From assembly GCF_017742215.1 (NCBI RefSeq), contig NZ_JAGHKP010000003.1, forward strand, positions 1 through 64,000: 64,000 bases of DNA, given 5' to 3'. The position numbers and the translations under genes are program-made. The notes beneath the pieces are model-generated. The model did not search any database and was not told the DNA's origin. It saw nothing but the letters and a program-made list of their open reading frames with translations. Positions 9,900 to 18,818 of the stretch are shown here, piece after piece (within the stretch, counting starts at the first letter, position 1; each line of letters begins with the position of its first letter). This DNA comes from Chitinophaga chungangae. Lineage in GTDB: Bacteria; Bacteroidota; Bacteroidia; Chitinophagales; Chitinophagaceae.

Positions 9900-11402
9900 T
9901 TATTGGCCGGTCGTTTTCATCAGCTGCTTTTCCCAACCTGCAGGCGTTTCCACCTGCAGATGTTTTACATCGTTGCCGATAAAAAAATGAGAAGCGCCGT
10001 TATTTTCGATTTTCGCTATGTTTTTTATTTGCAGCCCCTCCACATCTTCCGCCATCACCGGCGGGCGCGGGTCCTGCGCTGCGGAGCCGAGCATCAGGCC
10101 GTTGATCTGTACGTTTTTAGCGTGGCGGATAAAAAGCCCGGAGGAAGGTAGTTCTTTCCATACGGTGGGCTGGGGGTAACCTTTTTCATCTTCCTTCACG
10201 TCTTTAAAACCGGCCAGGTAACCGCCGGGCTGAACGCCGCCTTTGTTGAAGAACTGGATATTGGAAAGCGAAATGTTTTCAACGTAATGGCCCGGAATAG
10301 CGGTGACAGACGAGCAATAATTGCCGGTATTGTAAGCCGTCACATTGCTGATCACGATATTTTTCATGGTGCCGACAGGGGGCGCCGGGGCGTCTGCCGT
10401 GTGTTTGCGGGCGCGGTTGCCAAGGCGAACGTACAACGGGCAATTGGAGCCGCTGATGGTCACGTTGCTGATGTTGACGCCTTCCATGGCGCCGCCGTCC
10501 ACGATTTCGAGGGAGAGGCCCGCGATGCCGTTCGCATTGCCGTAGATCGGCGGATGTTCGTTGCGGCTGGGTTTGATCACGCAGTTTGAAATGGCGATGT
10601 TTTTAAACCCGCCGGTGGATTCGGTGCCGGCTTTAATGGCGTTGCAGAAGCTGGACACGATGCAGTTGGTGATGAGGAGGTCTTCCGTAGCGGCCGCGCC
10701 CGTGCTTTTGATCACGATCGCATCATCGTCCGTATCGAACACTGAATTGGACAATATAAACCGCCTGCAACCGTCGATGTCGATGCCGTCGTTGTTGCGG
10801 TTGGCGTGGTTGTACACGTTGATGCGATCCACGGTTACGTCTTCGCAATCGAGGTAATGCTGGTTCCAGATGGCGGCGTTGAGCATGCGCACCTGTTCCA
10901 CGCGCACGTTGCGGCAGGAGATGAACAGGATATTGCGCGGGCGGCCGTCCATATCGCCGCCCAGTTTGTTTTTCGGGTTGCCGGGGTGTTTGGCGCCGTT
11001 GCCGTCGATGGTGCCGGGGCCGGTTACCGCGATGTTGACGGCTTCGCTGGCATAAATGAGCGCATGCCATCCGCCGGGATCTTTTTGCGAACGGTAACGC
11101 GGCTGCGGCTGTGTGGGGAAATCTTCTTTCGCTGCGCTGGCCAGCAATGTGGCGCCCATTTGCAGATGCAGTTCCACGTTGTTTTTTAGGACGATCGTGC
11201 CGGAGCTGAAAATACCCGCGGGAACGATCACCCGGCCTCCGCCGTTCGCATGGCATTCACCGACGGCTTTATTGATAGCGGCGGTGTTGATGTTGCCCGC
11301 GCCGGGTTTTGCGCCGAAATCCGTGATCAGGTAGTCGTTTGCGGCTGCCTGAAACGAGAGGGCGCACAGCCAAAGCCATCCTGTTTTTTTCATTATGTTC
11401 AT
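9900..11402 (-). CDS. Glycoside hydrolase family 28-like (polygalacturonase-type) enzyme
   Basis: About 500 residues with a signal peptide (MKKTGWLWLCALSFQAAA). The start is uncertain: ATGs at 11405, 11402 and 11393 are all possible, 17-29 bp after the upstream stop. It is a right-handed parallel beta-helix beginning YLITDFGAKPG...TAAINKAV. The GH28 motifs NNDGIDID and DTDDDAIVIKS supply the expected acidic residues. The canonical GHG and RIK motifs of endo-polygalacturonases are not evident; the strand after DDD carries CNAIKAGTESTGG instead. This suggests an exo-acting or rhamnogalacturonan-type enzyme. It follows the esterase gene in the same operon, so de-esterification coupled to pectin-like chain cleavage is plausible. 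Confidence 0.82.
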   Translation of the reverse strand: MNIMKKTGWLWLCALSFQAAANDYLITDFGAKPGAGNINTAAINKAVGECHANGGGRVIVPAGIFSSGTIVLKNNVELHLQMGATLLASAAKEDFPTQPQPRYRSQKDPGGWHALIYASEAVNIAVTGPGTIDGNGAKHPGNPKNKLGGDMDGRPRNILFISCRNVRVEQVRMLNAAIWNQHYLDCEDVTVDRINVYNHANRNNDGIDIDGCRRFILSNSVFDTDDDAIVIKSTGAAATEDLLITNCIVSSFCNAIKAGTESTGGFKNIAISNCVIKPSRNEHPPIYGNANGIAGLSLEIVDGGAMEGVNISNVTISGSNCPLYVRLGNRARKHTADAPAPPVGTMKNIVISNVTAYNTGNYCSSVTAIPGHYVENISLSNIQFFNKGGVQPGGYLAGFKDVKEDEKGYPQPTVWKELPSSGLFIRHAKNVQINGLMLGSAAQDPRPPVMAEDVEGLQIKNIAKIENNGASHFFIGNDVKHLQVETPAGWEKQLMKTTGQ

Positions 11403-11421
11403 CATTTTTTTGATTGTTTCG

Positions 11422-13566
11422 TCAGTCATTGAGCCACCACAGCAGCGCGTTTTGTACATCCGCCAGGGGTACGGTTTTTAGCCGGTCTTCTGCATGTTGT
11501 TGCCGGTAAATATTTTGGAGGAATGAAACATCGTCCATTTCACCCGCGATCAGCAATTTTTTAGGAGCGAGGCTGGCGGCGAGATCGGGGAGGTCGTACA
11601 CGCCGTTTGCACCGGCCACGGCGCTTTGTATCAGCATTGGTTCGTAAGTGCGGCTGGAAAGAATATTGTACCATGATGCACTGGGATGAACGAGCGCTAC
11701 CCGTGAAATGTTTTTATCGAATGCGACGGCGTGCAGCAGAACGGGCGCCATGTGTTCCTGCGCAAGACCGGATATTTCCTTCACCCCATTTTGCGCCAGC
11801 ACGCCTGCAAGCCTTGCCACATCGCCCGCGCGGATGCCGGTGATGCTGCGGCCGGTTTGAACGGCGGCGAACCAGAGATTATACGAAATGCTGTCGATGA
11901 AGGAATCGCCCTGGAAAATACCCGGGCCGGTTTCGCCGGTGCCGATCATGTCCGGCGCGAGAACAGTAAAACCCTGTTTCACCAGCCATTCCATTTGCCC
12001 GCCCGCACCCGCGTCTTTCGCCTTTCCGGCGGGATGCAGGTAGATAACGGCTTTGCCGCCCGCGTTTCCCGGTTTCATCAGAATGTATGGCACCACATAA
12101 TCGCCTTCGCCTTTGATGAAATATTTTTCAATCACATATCCCTCCTTCCGCAAACGGCCGGTGAACACCGGCGAAGCGGCAACGGCCGGCGCACGATAGC
12201 CGGAAAGTATCCGCGCGGAATCGAGCATGGCCGGAATGTAGGAAGGTTGTTTCCTGGCGTTTTCAAGCCGCGCGTGCTGCTGTTTGGCTTGTACCAGGTG
12301 AAGGCTGAAGAGGGTTTCGCCTTTCAGCGAAGTGCTGAGCTGCCCGGTGGGCGTTACCTGCAGTTCTTTCGCGCTCAGCGGCTGTACATCCTCATCCACA
12401 GCCGTTCCCGGCCTGCCGAGATGTTGTTGCAGGAACGCGTACAGCGCTTCGCGGTTCTTTTTGGTGGAGGCATGCGGCGCATCGTCCGTCACCATCTGGA
12501 AATTTTCTTTTCCGTCCAAAGCGGCATACATCGCGGCAACTTCCCGGGCGCTTTCCTGCGCGCCTTGTATGGAAAACATATCGCGCGAAGTGGTGATCAT
12601 CAGGCAGGGTTTGGGCGCGCGTACCATCAGCAGGTCGCCCATATCGAGCCCGCGCGCGATGCCGCCCGGGAAGTTCTGTTCCGCGTCCTGCGGGCCAATG
12701 GATTGAAAGAGCCGGGTGAAACTGGTGATATAATTTTCGGGTGCAGCCACTTTGATGCGTTCGTCGAATGCCGCGATATAAGCGCTTTGCGTGCCGCCGC
12801 CGGAACGGCCGGTAACCGCGATGCGCGAAGCGTCCACTTCTTTCCGCGAAAGCAGGAGGTCTACCGCCCTGATGCCGTCCCAGATCATGTACATCGCCAG
12901 CGTACGGCCATTCATGAACAGCTGTGCGCCGGGGTAAGAGTGTTCGTTAGACGGCCATTTGTGTTTCGATCTTTTGGTCGCGGCATCGTAATATTCCAGC
13001 CGCTCTCCCTGTCCTACCGGGTCAAACGCAAACACGACGAAACCTTTTTTCACGAGGTTCAGTATCACGTGCTGGTAAACGGCCGAGCGGTAGCCGGTGG
13101 CGGAATGGCCGCTGCAATACAATACGGCCGGGGCTTTTTCGCCTTTTTTCAGTTCCGGGACGAACAACGAGCCGGTTACAAAAAAACCGGGCTGCGATTC
13201 GTACACGATGTTCTCCACCCGGAAACCATCCTTTTTCAGCGTGGCGGTCACTTTCACGTGCAGCGGCGTTTTTTCCGGGAACGCGCCCACGGCTTCCTGC
13301 AGCGTTTTCCGGAGCCATAGCCTGCGTTGTTCCCATTGCGTGGGAGATTGCAGGGCGGAAACTTCCTCCGCGCGTTTTTCAAGGTGCACGAAAGCTTCCG
13401 CGGCAAGATGATGATAGAGGGAATTGGGCGCATCGCTGTATTGCATCCATTTCTGAAGCACATCGAGCTCCTGCTGTGCGTTTGCATTGGCGGCGGCCAG
13501 CAGCACGATCATACACGCTGCGTACAGGCGGGCGCAAAGCCTGGTTATTGGAATTCTTCTAAACAT
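11422..13566 (-). CDS. Secreted double alpha/beta-hydrolase (acetylxylan-esterase-like)
   Basis: 714 residues from ATG 13566, chosen because it begins a proper signal peptide (MFRRIPITRLCARLYAACM, cleavage near ANANA). The first alpha/beta-hydrolase domain spans about 100-400. It has the nucleophile elbow TGRSGGG (Ser255), an Asp in TTSRDMFS (Asp329) and a His in DDAPHAST (His365), a plausible triad. A second hydrolase-like domain at about 480-710 (AVIYLHPAGKAKDAG) lacks G-x-S-x-G, having GLAQEHMAP at that place, so it is probably non-catalytic. The closest families are the AXE1/Abhydrolase_7-type esterases that remove ester groups from plant polysaccharides. The gene ends 19 bp before the GH28 start. 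Confidence 0.8.
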   Translation of the reverse strand: MFRRIPITRLCARLYAACMIVLLAAANANAQQELDVLQKWMQYSDAPNSLYHHLAAEAFVHLEKRAEEVSALQSPTQWEQRRLWLRKTLQEAVGAFPEKTPLHVKVTATLKKDGFRVENIVYESQPGFFVTGSLFVPELKKGEKAPAVLYCSGHSATGYRSAVYQHVILNLVKKGFVVFAFDPVGQGERLEYYDAATKRSKHKWPSNEHSYPGAQLFMNGRTLAMYMIWDGIRAVDLLLSRKEVDASRIAVTGRSGGGTQSAYIAAFDERIKVAAPENYITSFTRLFQSIGPQDAEQNFPGGIARGLDMGDLLMVRAPKPCLMITTSRDMFSIQGAQESAREVAAMYAALDGKENFQMVTDDAPHASTKKNREALYAFLQQHLGRPGTAVDEDVQPLSAKELQVTPTGQLSTSLKGETLFSLHLVQAKQQHARLENARKQPSYIPAMLDSARILSGYRAPAVAASPVFTGRLRKEGYVIEKYFIKGEGDYVVPYILMKPGNAGGKAVIYLHPAGKAKDAGAGGQMEWLVKQGFTVLAPDMIGTGETGPGIFQGDSFIDSISYNLWFAAVQTGRSITGIRAGDVARLAGVLAQNGVKEISGLAQEHMAPVLLHAVAFDKNISRVALVHPSASWYNILSSRTYEPMLIQSAVAGANGVYDLPDLAASLAPKKLLIAGEMDDVSFLQNIYRQQHAEDRLKTVPLADVQNALLWWLND

Positions 13567-13782
13567 ACGACATTCAGGCCCCATGCCGGGGGCGGCTTTT
13601 TCATAACACGACATACAAACTGTTTGCTGTTATAAATTAGACAACTGAAAAGGGGCGTGGTAGTATGGAAGATAAAGTTTTTTGTTTATTCGCAACGGTT
13701 TTGATCACTTCGAGGATAGCATGGTTAATATCCAATATTTGTAAGAATGTATGTACATGAATCATTTCCAGGTCTACGCCCA

Positions 13783-13818
13783 AAAGCCGGATATCGTTTT
13801 ATTATGTCCGGCGGCTTT
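13783..13818 (-). terminator. Possible terminator of the GntR gene
   Basis: On the minus strand a stem formed by AAAGCC/GGA-type complementary arms (13783-13791 with 13807-13818, one 3-nt bulge) overlaps the last codons of the GntR gene and is followed by TTTT. The bulge and the overlap make this tentative. Confidence 0.35.
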
Positions 13819-14533
13819 CCACGGTGTACACGAAACTTTCCGCTTTGTAGTACCCGAGGTTATATTCGATGGGGCGGTCGCCCTGGTCGTACACGAACCG
13901 TTTGCGCAATAGCAGCGGGCTTCCCGGCTCTATTTCCAGCTTTCCCGCCACGAATTTATCCGCGGCCCTGGCGCTGATCTCTTCTTTTGAAAGACTGGCG
14001 ATCACGTGATGGTCTTTTTCGAGGATCTCGTACAGCGGGCGTTTAAAATCTTCTTCCCCGGTGAGGCCCACGCGCGGGTGGAAGTAGGAGATGAAATACA
14101 CGAAAGGCTCTTCCTGCTTGCCCCTGAGGCGTTCCAGCTTCAGTACTTTTTTGGCAGTGTCAACACCGAAAAAATTAGCGATGGCTTCTTCCGGATATAC
14201 CCAGCTGACGTGCAATTCGAAGTTGCGGATGGGAATGCCGCGGGCCTGCATTTCCTGCGAAAAGCTCAGCCAGTTCTTGGATTTGGAGCTTACGGAAGGC
14301 TCGGCGATACGGGTGCCCACGCCTTTTTTGCGGATCAGCAAACCCTCGTATACGAGTTTGTTCAGCGCCTGCCTCAGCGTAGTGCGGGAAATAGCGAGCT
14401 GTTTAGCGAGCTCTACCTCGTTGGGAAACATTTTGCCGTCGGCAAAATGTGGGTCTTTGATGAGCTTGCGAAGCAATTCTTCAGCCTGGAGATGCAGGGG
14501 AACAGCACTCCTGTGATCGATACTGAGTTTCAT
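13802..14533 (-). CDS. GntR-family transcriptional regulator (HutC/UTRA subfamily)
   Basis: 243 residues. A winged helix-turn-helix spans about 5-75 (MFPNEVELAKQLAISRTTLRQALNKLVYEGLL). A UTRA ligand-binding domain spans about 95-238 (RGIPIRNFELHVSW, then LLLRKRFVYDQGDRPIEYN). HutC-type regulators usually bind a small sugar phosphate or similar metabolite that releases DNA. The gene is divergent from the mannose-type operon starting at 14663, and an inverted repeat lies between them. The likely role is repression of that operon, relieved by a sugar phosphate such as mannose-6-phosphate (ligand inferred). Confidence 0.9.
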   Translation of the reverse strand: MKLSIDHRSAVPLHLQAEELLRKLIKDPHFADGKMFPNEVELAKQLAISRTTLRQALNKLVYEGLLIRKKGVGTRIAEPSVSSKSKNWLSFSQEMQARGIPIRNFELHVSWVYPEEAIANFFGVDTAKKVLKLERLRGKQEEPFVYFISYFHPRVGLTGEEDFKRPLYEILEKDHHVIASLSKEEISARAADKFVAGKLEIEPGSPLLLRKRFVYDQGDRPIEYNLGYYKAESFVYTVESRRT

Positions 14534-14543
14534 ATTGGTAACC

Positions 14544-14551
14544 CAAAAGTA
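14544..14551 (-). promoter_or_regulatory. Candidate -7 element for the GntR gene
   Basis: On the minus strand TACTTTTG matches the Bacteroidota -7 consensus TAnnTTTG, 10 bp before the ATG. This would give a very short leader. No clear -33 element was found. Confidence 0.3.
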
Positions 14552-14580
14552 GAAAAAAAAGTTTGTATCTATGGATTATG

Positions 14581-14598
14581 TATGTATGTTTGTACATA
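14581..14598. promoter_or_regulatory. Candidate GntR operator
   Basis: TATGTA-N6-TACATA is a perfect inverted repeat in the 129-bp gap between the divergent gntR-like gene and the isomerase operon. The size and symmetry suit a dimeric GntR/HutC repressor. The TTTG at 14589-14592 inside the site could be the -33 element of the rightward promoter, with a weak -7 match (TAGTCTGG) at 14616-14623; binding would then block RNA polymerase. A related sequence, TGTATGTACATG, occurs at 13748-13759 just beyond the gntR 3' end. Confidence 0.5.
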
Positions 14599-14662
14599 TG
14601 GCTCCGTTGCCGACCTAGTCTGGGAATAACAATTCAACATGTAAAATCGTATTTATTCAGTT

Positions 14663-16477
14663 ATGGAGATTAGCCCAAATGTTGCAGGCAGTGCGCAGGC
14701 AAAAGGAACTAAATGGAGAAAAACCTCCCAACCCATGATGCCGCAACAGGTTACGGTCGCTGGCAGTCGCCGCGGGTACGACATCAACCCGTTCCATTCG
14801 TTGGCCGGCGGAAAGATCTTCAACGGCTATGCCTCGCTGGCGGAATGGATCAAGGAACGGAAATCCGTCAGGATCGACGGTTTTGTCGGCGTGTTCTGGA
14901 AAGAAGTGCGCCAGCTGCTGGACGAACAGTTCCGCCACGCGGGCCTCAGCGTGAAATGGACGGAAACGGCCGGTTACCTGAAACCTTCGGCCGAAATAGA
15001 AAAGATGGTGGCGCCATATATCGGCACGCCCGGTTCGGTGTGGGGCACTAAAGCCGCGCTGGATATCGGCGATTTTTTCCTGCCCGGGCTTGCACAGCTG
15101 TCTGCCGATGCTGTTTTTGATATCAATATCGTGATCGGCACCGGCGCGGCGCTCGTGAAAAACGACGCGCCGCTGATCTACCTCGATCTGCCGAAAAATG
15201 AATTGCAATACCGTATGAAAGCCGGTACAGTCCTGAACCTGGGCGCTTCTTCCGCAGGCAGTTCCTCCGAAATGTACAAACGGTTTTATTTCGTGGACTG
15301 GGTGGTGCTCAACGAACATAAATGCCGCATCGTGAACGAGATCGCGGTGATCGGCGACGCGCAGTGGAAAGATTCGCTGAACTGGATGGCGGCCGGTTCG
15401 TTGAAACAAGGCATGCAAAAGCTCAGCGGCAGCGTGTTCCGCGTAAAACCCTGGTTCGAGCCGGGCGCTTGGGGCGGGCAATGGATGAAGGAAAGGATCG
15501 ATGGGCTGGACAAAAACGAAGTGAACTATGCCTGGTCGTTCGAACTGATCGTGCCGGAAAACGGGCTCGTGTTCGAAAGCGGCGGTTGGTTGCTGGAAGT
15601 GTCGTTCGATTTCCTGATGTTCCTGCATTACCGCGAAGTGCTCGGCAAACACGCGGAAACGTTCAAATATGAGTTCCCCGTCCGGTTCGATTTCCTCGAT
15701 ACCTGGGAAGGCGGCAATCTCTCCATACAATGCCATCCTTCCGTGGAGTATATCCGGCAGCAGTTCGGCGAAAACTTCACGCAGGACGAAACCTACTACA
15801 TCCTCGACGCAAAAGCCGATGCGACTGTTTACCTCGGTTTCCAGGAAAACATCGACGCGGCGGAGTTCCGGCAGCAGCTGGAACAAAGCAAGGAAAAGAA
15901 TCAGCCGGTGGACATCGAGCGGTACGTGCAATGTTTCAAAGCCGCCAAACACGAGCTATACCTGATCCCGAACGGAACGGTGCACAGCGCGGGGAAAAAT
16001 AACCTGGTATTGGAGATCTCGGCCACGCCCTATATTTTCACTTTTAAGATGTACGACTGGCTGCGCCTCGATCTCAACGGCGAGCCGCGATCCATCAACA
16101 TCGAGCATGCCTTCAATAACCTGCGTTTCGAACGGAAAGGAGAGAAGGTGAGGCAGGAATTGATCTCGCATCCCGTGGTGCTGCAAGAAGATGCGGCGGG
16201 AAAAGTCGTTCACCTGCCTACGCATAAAGACCATTATTACGATGTTCACCGCCTCGAATTCGATCGATCGATGGAAGTGAATACAGACGGGAGTTTTCAC
16301 GTGCTGATGCTCGTGGAAGGAGAATCCGTTTCCATCGAAACCGCCAATGGCGTCAAAGCCGTTTTTAGTTATGCGGAAACATTCGTGGTGCCTGCCGCGG
16401 CCGTCGCATACCGTGTTACCAACAATGGCGGCGGCGCTGCCAAACTTGTTAAAGCATTTTTAAAAGATACGCTGTAA
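14663..16477 (+). CDS. Class I mannose-6-phosphate isomerase with long N-terminal extension
   Basis: 604 residues, cytosolic. The C-terminal part (about 260-604) is a type I phosphomannose isomerase: IQCHPSVEYI (zinc ligands Gln356 and His358), DETYYIL (Glu376), LIPNGTVHSAG (His441) and the YDWLR-type segment. It would convert mannose-6-phosphate to fructose-6-phosphate. The first 255 residues are an extra domain (RIDGFVGVFWKEVRQLLDE, FDINIVIGTGAAL) that I do not recognise. It lacks an evident P-loop, though its layout recalls a nucleotide-kinase-like fold. As the first gene of the operon with GH92, permease and ROK kinase, it completes mannose catabolism. Confidence 0.83.
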   Translation: MEISPNVAGSAQAKGTKWRKTSQPMMPQQVTVAGSRRGYDINPFHSLAGGKIFNGYASLAEWIKERKSVRIDGFVGVFWKEVRQLLDEQFRHAGLSVKWTETAGYLKPSAEIEKMVAPYIGTPGSVWGTKAALDIGDFFLPGLAQLSADAVFDINIVIGTGAALVKNDAPLIYLDLPKNELQYRMKAGTVLNLGASSAGSSSEMYKRFYFVDWVVLNEHKCRIVNEIAVIGDAQWKDSLNWMAAGSLKQGMQKLSGSVFRVKPWFEPGAWGGQWMKERIDGLDKNEVNYAWSFELIVPENGLVFESGGWLLEVSFDFLMFLHYREVLGKHAETFKYEFPVRFDFLDTWEGGNLSIQCHPSVEYIRQQFGENFTQDETYYILDAKADATVYLGFQENIDAAEFRQQLEQSKEKNQPVDIERYVQCFKAAKHELYLIPNGTVHSAGKNNLVLEISATPYIFTFKMYDWLRLDLNGEPRSINIEHAFNNLRFERKGEKVRQELISHPVVLQEDAAGKVVHLPTHKDHYYDVHRLEFDRSMEVNTDGSFHVLMLVEGESVSIETANGVKAVFSYAETFVVPAAAVAYRVTNNGGGAAKLVKAFLKDTL

Positions 16478-16487
16478 AATAAATCGC

Positions 16488-18815
16488 ATGTCAGGATTTA
16501 AAAGATACATGCTGCTGCTGTTCCTCGGAGCTTTCGCTGCCGGCAGCCAGGCGCAGGATAAACAACCGGTGGACTATGCAGATCCACTGCTGGGCACCTC
16601 CGAATCGCGCTGGATGCTGAACCCCGGCGCCACCATGCCTTTCGGGATGGTGCAGCTTAGCCCGGACAACCAGGGGAACGTCTGGAAATCCGGTTATGAA
16701 TACACGCTCAACAACGTGGGCGGTTTCAGCCACATTCACTCCTGGACCATGTCCGGCCTGTCCATCATGCCCACCGTGGGCGCGCTGAACACCCGCATGG
16801 GCCCGGCAGACGGCCCTACCACCGGCTGGACCACCGGTTACCGTTCCCGTGTGGACAAATCTTCCGAGAAGGCCAGTCCCGGTTATTATGCGGTTACGCT
16901 GCTCAACGGCAACATTCACACCGAACTGACGGCCACCACCCGCGCGGGTTTCTTCCGTTTCACCTATCCCGAAGCCACGGAAACCAACATTGTCATCGAT
17001 CTCGAATTTTTCGCCGAAAACACGCCCGAAGTGCTGGACGCGAAGATTATCAAAGTAAGCGACCGCGAGATCGAAGGATATTCCAAACAGAAATGGAGCT
17101 GGAATGAATACACGGTGCATTTTGTGATCCGTTTCAACAAACCGTTCAAAAGTTTCGGCGGCTGGAACGGCAACAACATCATGAAAGACGTAACCTCCGT
17201 TACCGGTAAAAAAGACGTGGGCGGTTACGCGCATTTCGAAACGGAAAAAGGCGAAGTGATCCTGATGCAGACTGGTATTTCGCTGGTAAGCACGGAGCAG
17301 GCGCGGCTGAACCTGGAAACGGAAATGAACCCTTTTAACTGGGATTTCGACCAGGTGCGCAACAACGCACGCAACGTGTGGAACAAACTGCTGGGCAAGA
17401 TCACCGTGGAAGGCGGCACCGAAGAGAACAAAAAGAAATTCTACACCAACTTCTACCGTTCCTACGTGGCCCGCACCACCTGGAGCGATGTGAACGGCAA
17501 ATATGTGGACGTGTGCGAGCGTGTGCAGCAGGCCGGCCCCAACACGCCGGTATATGGCTGCGACGCTTTCTGGAACACGTTCTGGAACCTCAACCAGTTA
17601 TGGACGCTGGCCAATCCAGACCTTGCGGCCAGCTGGGTGCGCTCTTTGCTGGAAGTGTACAAACACGGCGGCTGGCTGCCGAAAGGCCCCGCCGGCATCG
17701 AATATTCCGGTATCATGGAGGCTTCGCACGAGATCGCGCTGATCACCAGCGCTTACCAGAAAGGCATCCGCGATTTTGATGTGGAAACCGCTTTTAAAGC
17801 CATGGTGCACCAGCAAACGGAGCCGGGCAAAGAACATGAGTGCGGTGGCTATGCGGGCAACCGTTTTTTCGCGTCGTACCTGGAGCTGGGGTATGTGCCT
17901 GACGAAGAAGGCCAGGTGTCCAACACGCTGGAATACGCATTCGACGACTGGTGCGTGGCGCAGATGGCGAAGGCGCTCGGTAAGAAAAAAGAATACGAGG
18001 TCTTCATTAAACGGGCCGGCAATTATAAAAATGTATTCGACAAGGAAACGAAATACATCCGCACGAAAAAACGCGATGGCAGCTGGGTGCAGGACTGGAC
18101 GCCGTTTTGCTGCACTTCCTTCAGCGGCCCCGGTTACCTCGAAGGCAACGCCTGGCAGTACAGTTTCTTTAATCCACACGACGTGCAGGGCATTTTGAAC
18201 CTGATGGGGGAAGACGAGTTTAACAACCGCCTGAACGATGGTTTTGTGAAGTCTTCCCGTTTCAATTTTAACGCAGACGGCGACCATTATGACCAGGTGC
18301 CTATCAATCACGGCAACCAGCCGAACATGCAGGCGGCATATCTTTTCAACTATTCCGGCAAGCCCTGGCTGACGCAGAACTGGGTGCGCGAGATCATGAA
18401 TAAATATTACGGTTCCACGCCGCTGCACGGCTGGTTGGGTGATGAAGACGAAGGCCAGATGGGCGCATGGTTCGTGATGAGCGCGATGGGCCTGTTCCAG
18501 ACGGAAGGCGGTACCTCCGTGAAACCGTTCTACGAGATCGGCAGCCCGCTTTTCGAAAAGGTGACCATTCATCTCGACGATAAATATTATACCGGGAAAA
18601 CCTTCACCATCGAAGCCCGCAACACGTCTGACGCAAACCGTTACATTCAGTCCGCAAAGCTGGACGGCAAGGCGCTGAACAAACCCTGGTTCTATCATAA
18701 GGACCTGGTAGACGGCGGCAGCCTGGTTCTCGAAATGGGCGCTTCGCCGAATGAAAAATGGGGCAGCAGGCCCGAAGATGCACCGCCATCCATGTCTGCG
18801 CCCGTAAAAAAATAA
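16488..18815 (+). CDS. GH92 alpha-mannosidase (first copy)
   Basis: 775 residues with a Sec signal peptide (MSGFKRYMLLLFLGAFAAG, then SQAQ). The family GH92 N-terminal beta-sandwich starts DYADPLLGTSESRWMLNPGA; the (alpha/alpha)6 catalytic domain follows. It contains GCDAFWNTFWNLNQLW, LEGNAWQYSFFNPHD and GDEDEGQMGAWFVMSAMGLF, in which the acidic pair is Asp652/Asp654. GH92 enzymes are calcium-dependent exo-alpha-mannosidases. It starts 10 bp after the isomerase gene. The linkage specificity (1,2; 1,3; 1,4; 1,6) is not readable. It probably acts in the periplasm on alpha-mannosides such as N-glycan fragments. Confidence 0.93.
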   Translation: MSGFKRYMLLLFLGAFAAGSQAQDKQPVDYADPLLGTSESRWMLNPGATMPFGMVQLSPDNQGNVWKSGYEYTLNNVGGFSHIHSWTMSGLSIMPTVGALNTRMGPADGPTTGWTTGYRSRVDKSSEKASPGYYAVTLLNGNIHTELTATTRAGFFRFTYPEATETNIVIDLEFFAENTPEVLDAKIIKVSDREIEGYSKQKWSWNEYTVHFVIRFNKPFKSFGGWNGNNIMKDVTSVTGKKDVGGYAHFETEKGEVILMQTGISLVSTEQARLNLETEMNPFNWDFDQVRNNARNVWNKLLGKITVEGGTEENKKKFYTNFYRSYVARTTWSDVNGKYVDVCERVQQAGPNTPVYGCDAFWNTFWNLNQLWTLANPDLAASWVRSLLEVYKHGGWLPKGPAGIEYSGIMEASHEIALITSAYQKGIRDFDVETAFKAMVHQQTEPGKEHECGGYAGNRFFASYLELGYVPDEEGQVSNTLEYAFDDWCVAQMAKALGKKKEYEVFIKRAGNYKNVFDKETKYIRTKKRDGSWVQDWTPFCCTSFSGPGYLEGNAWQYSFFNPHDVQGILNLMGEDEFNNRLNDGFVKSSRFNFNADGDHYDQVPINHGNQPNMQAAYLFNYSGKPWLTQNWVREIMNKYYGSTPLHGWLGDEDEGQMGAWFVMSAMGLFQTEGGTSVKPFYEIGSPLFEKVTIHLDDKYYTGKTFTIEARNTSDANRYIQSAKLDGKALNKPWFYHKDLVDGGSLVLEMGASPNEKWGSRPEDAPPSMSAPVKK

Positions 18816-18818
18816 TGC

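Noticed and set aside
11731..13320. 529-codon open frame antisense to the double hydrolase
   Set aside because: The translation is rich in Arg, His and Phe with no domain; the opposite strand has clear hydrolase motifs.
14657..15952. 431-codon open frame antisense to the isomerase
   Set aside because: The sense frame carries phosphomannose isomerase motifs; the antisense translation has no family resemblance.
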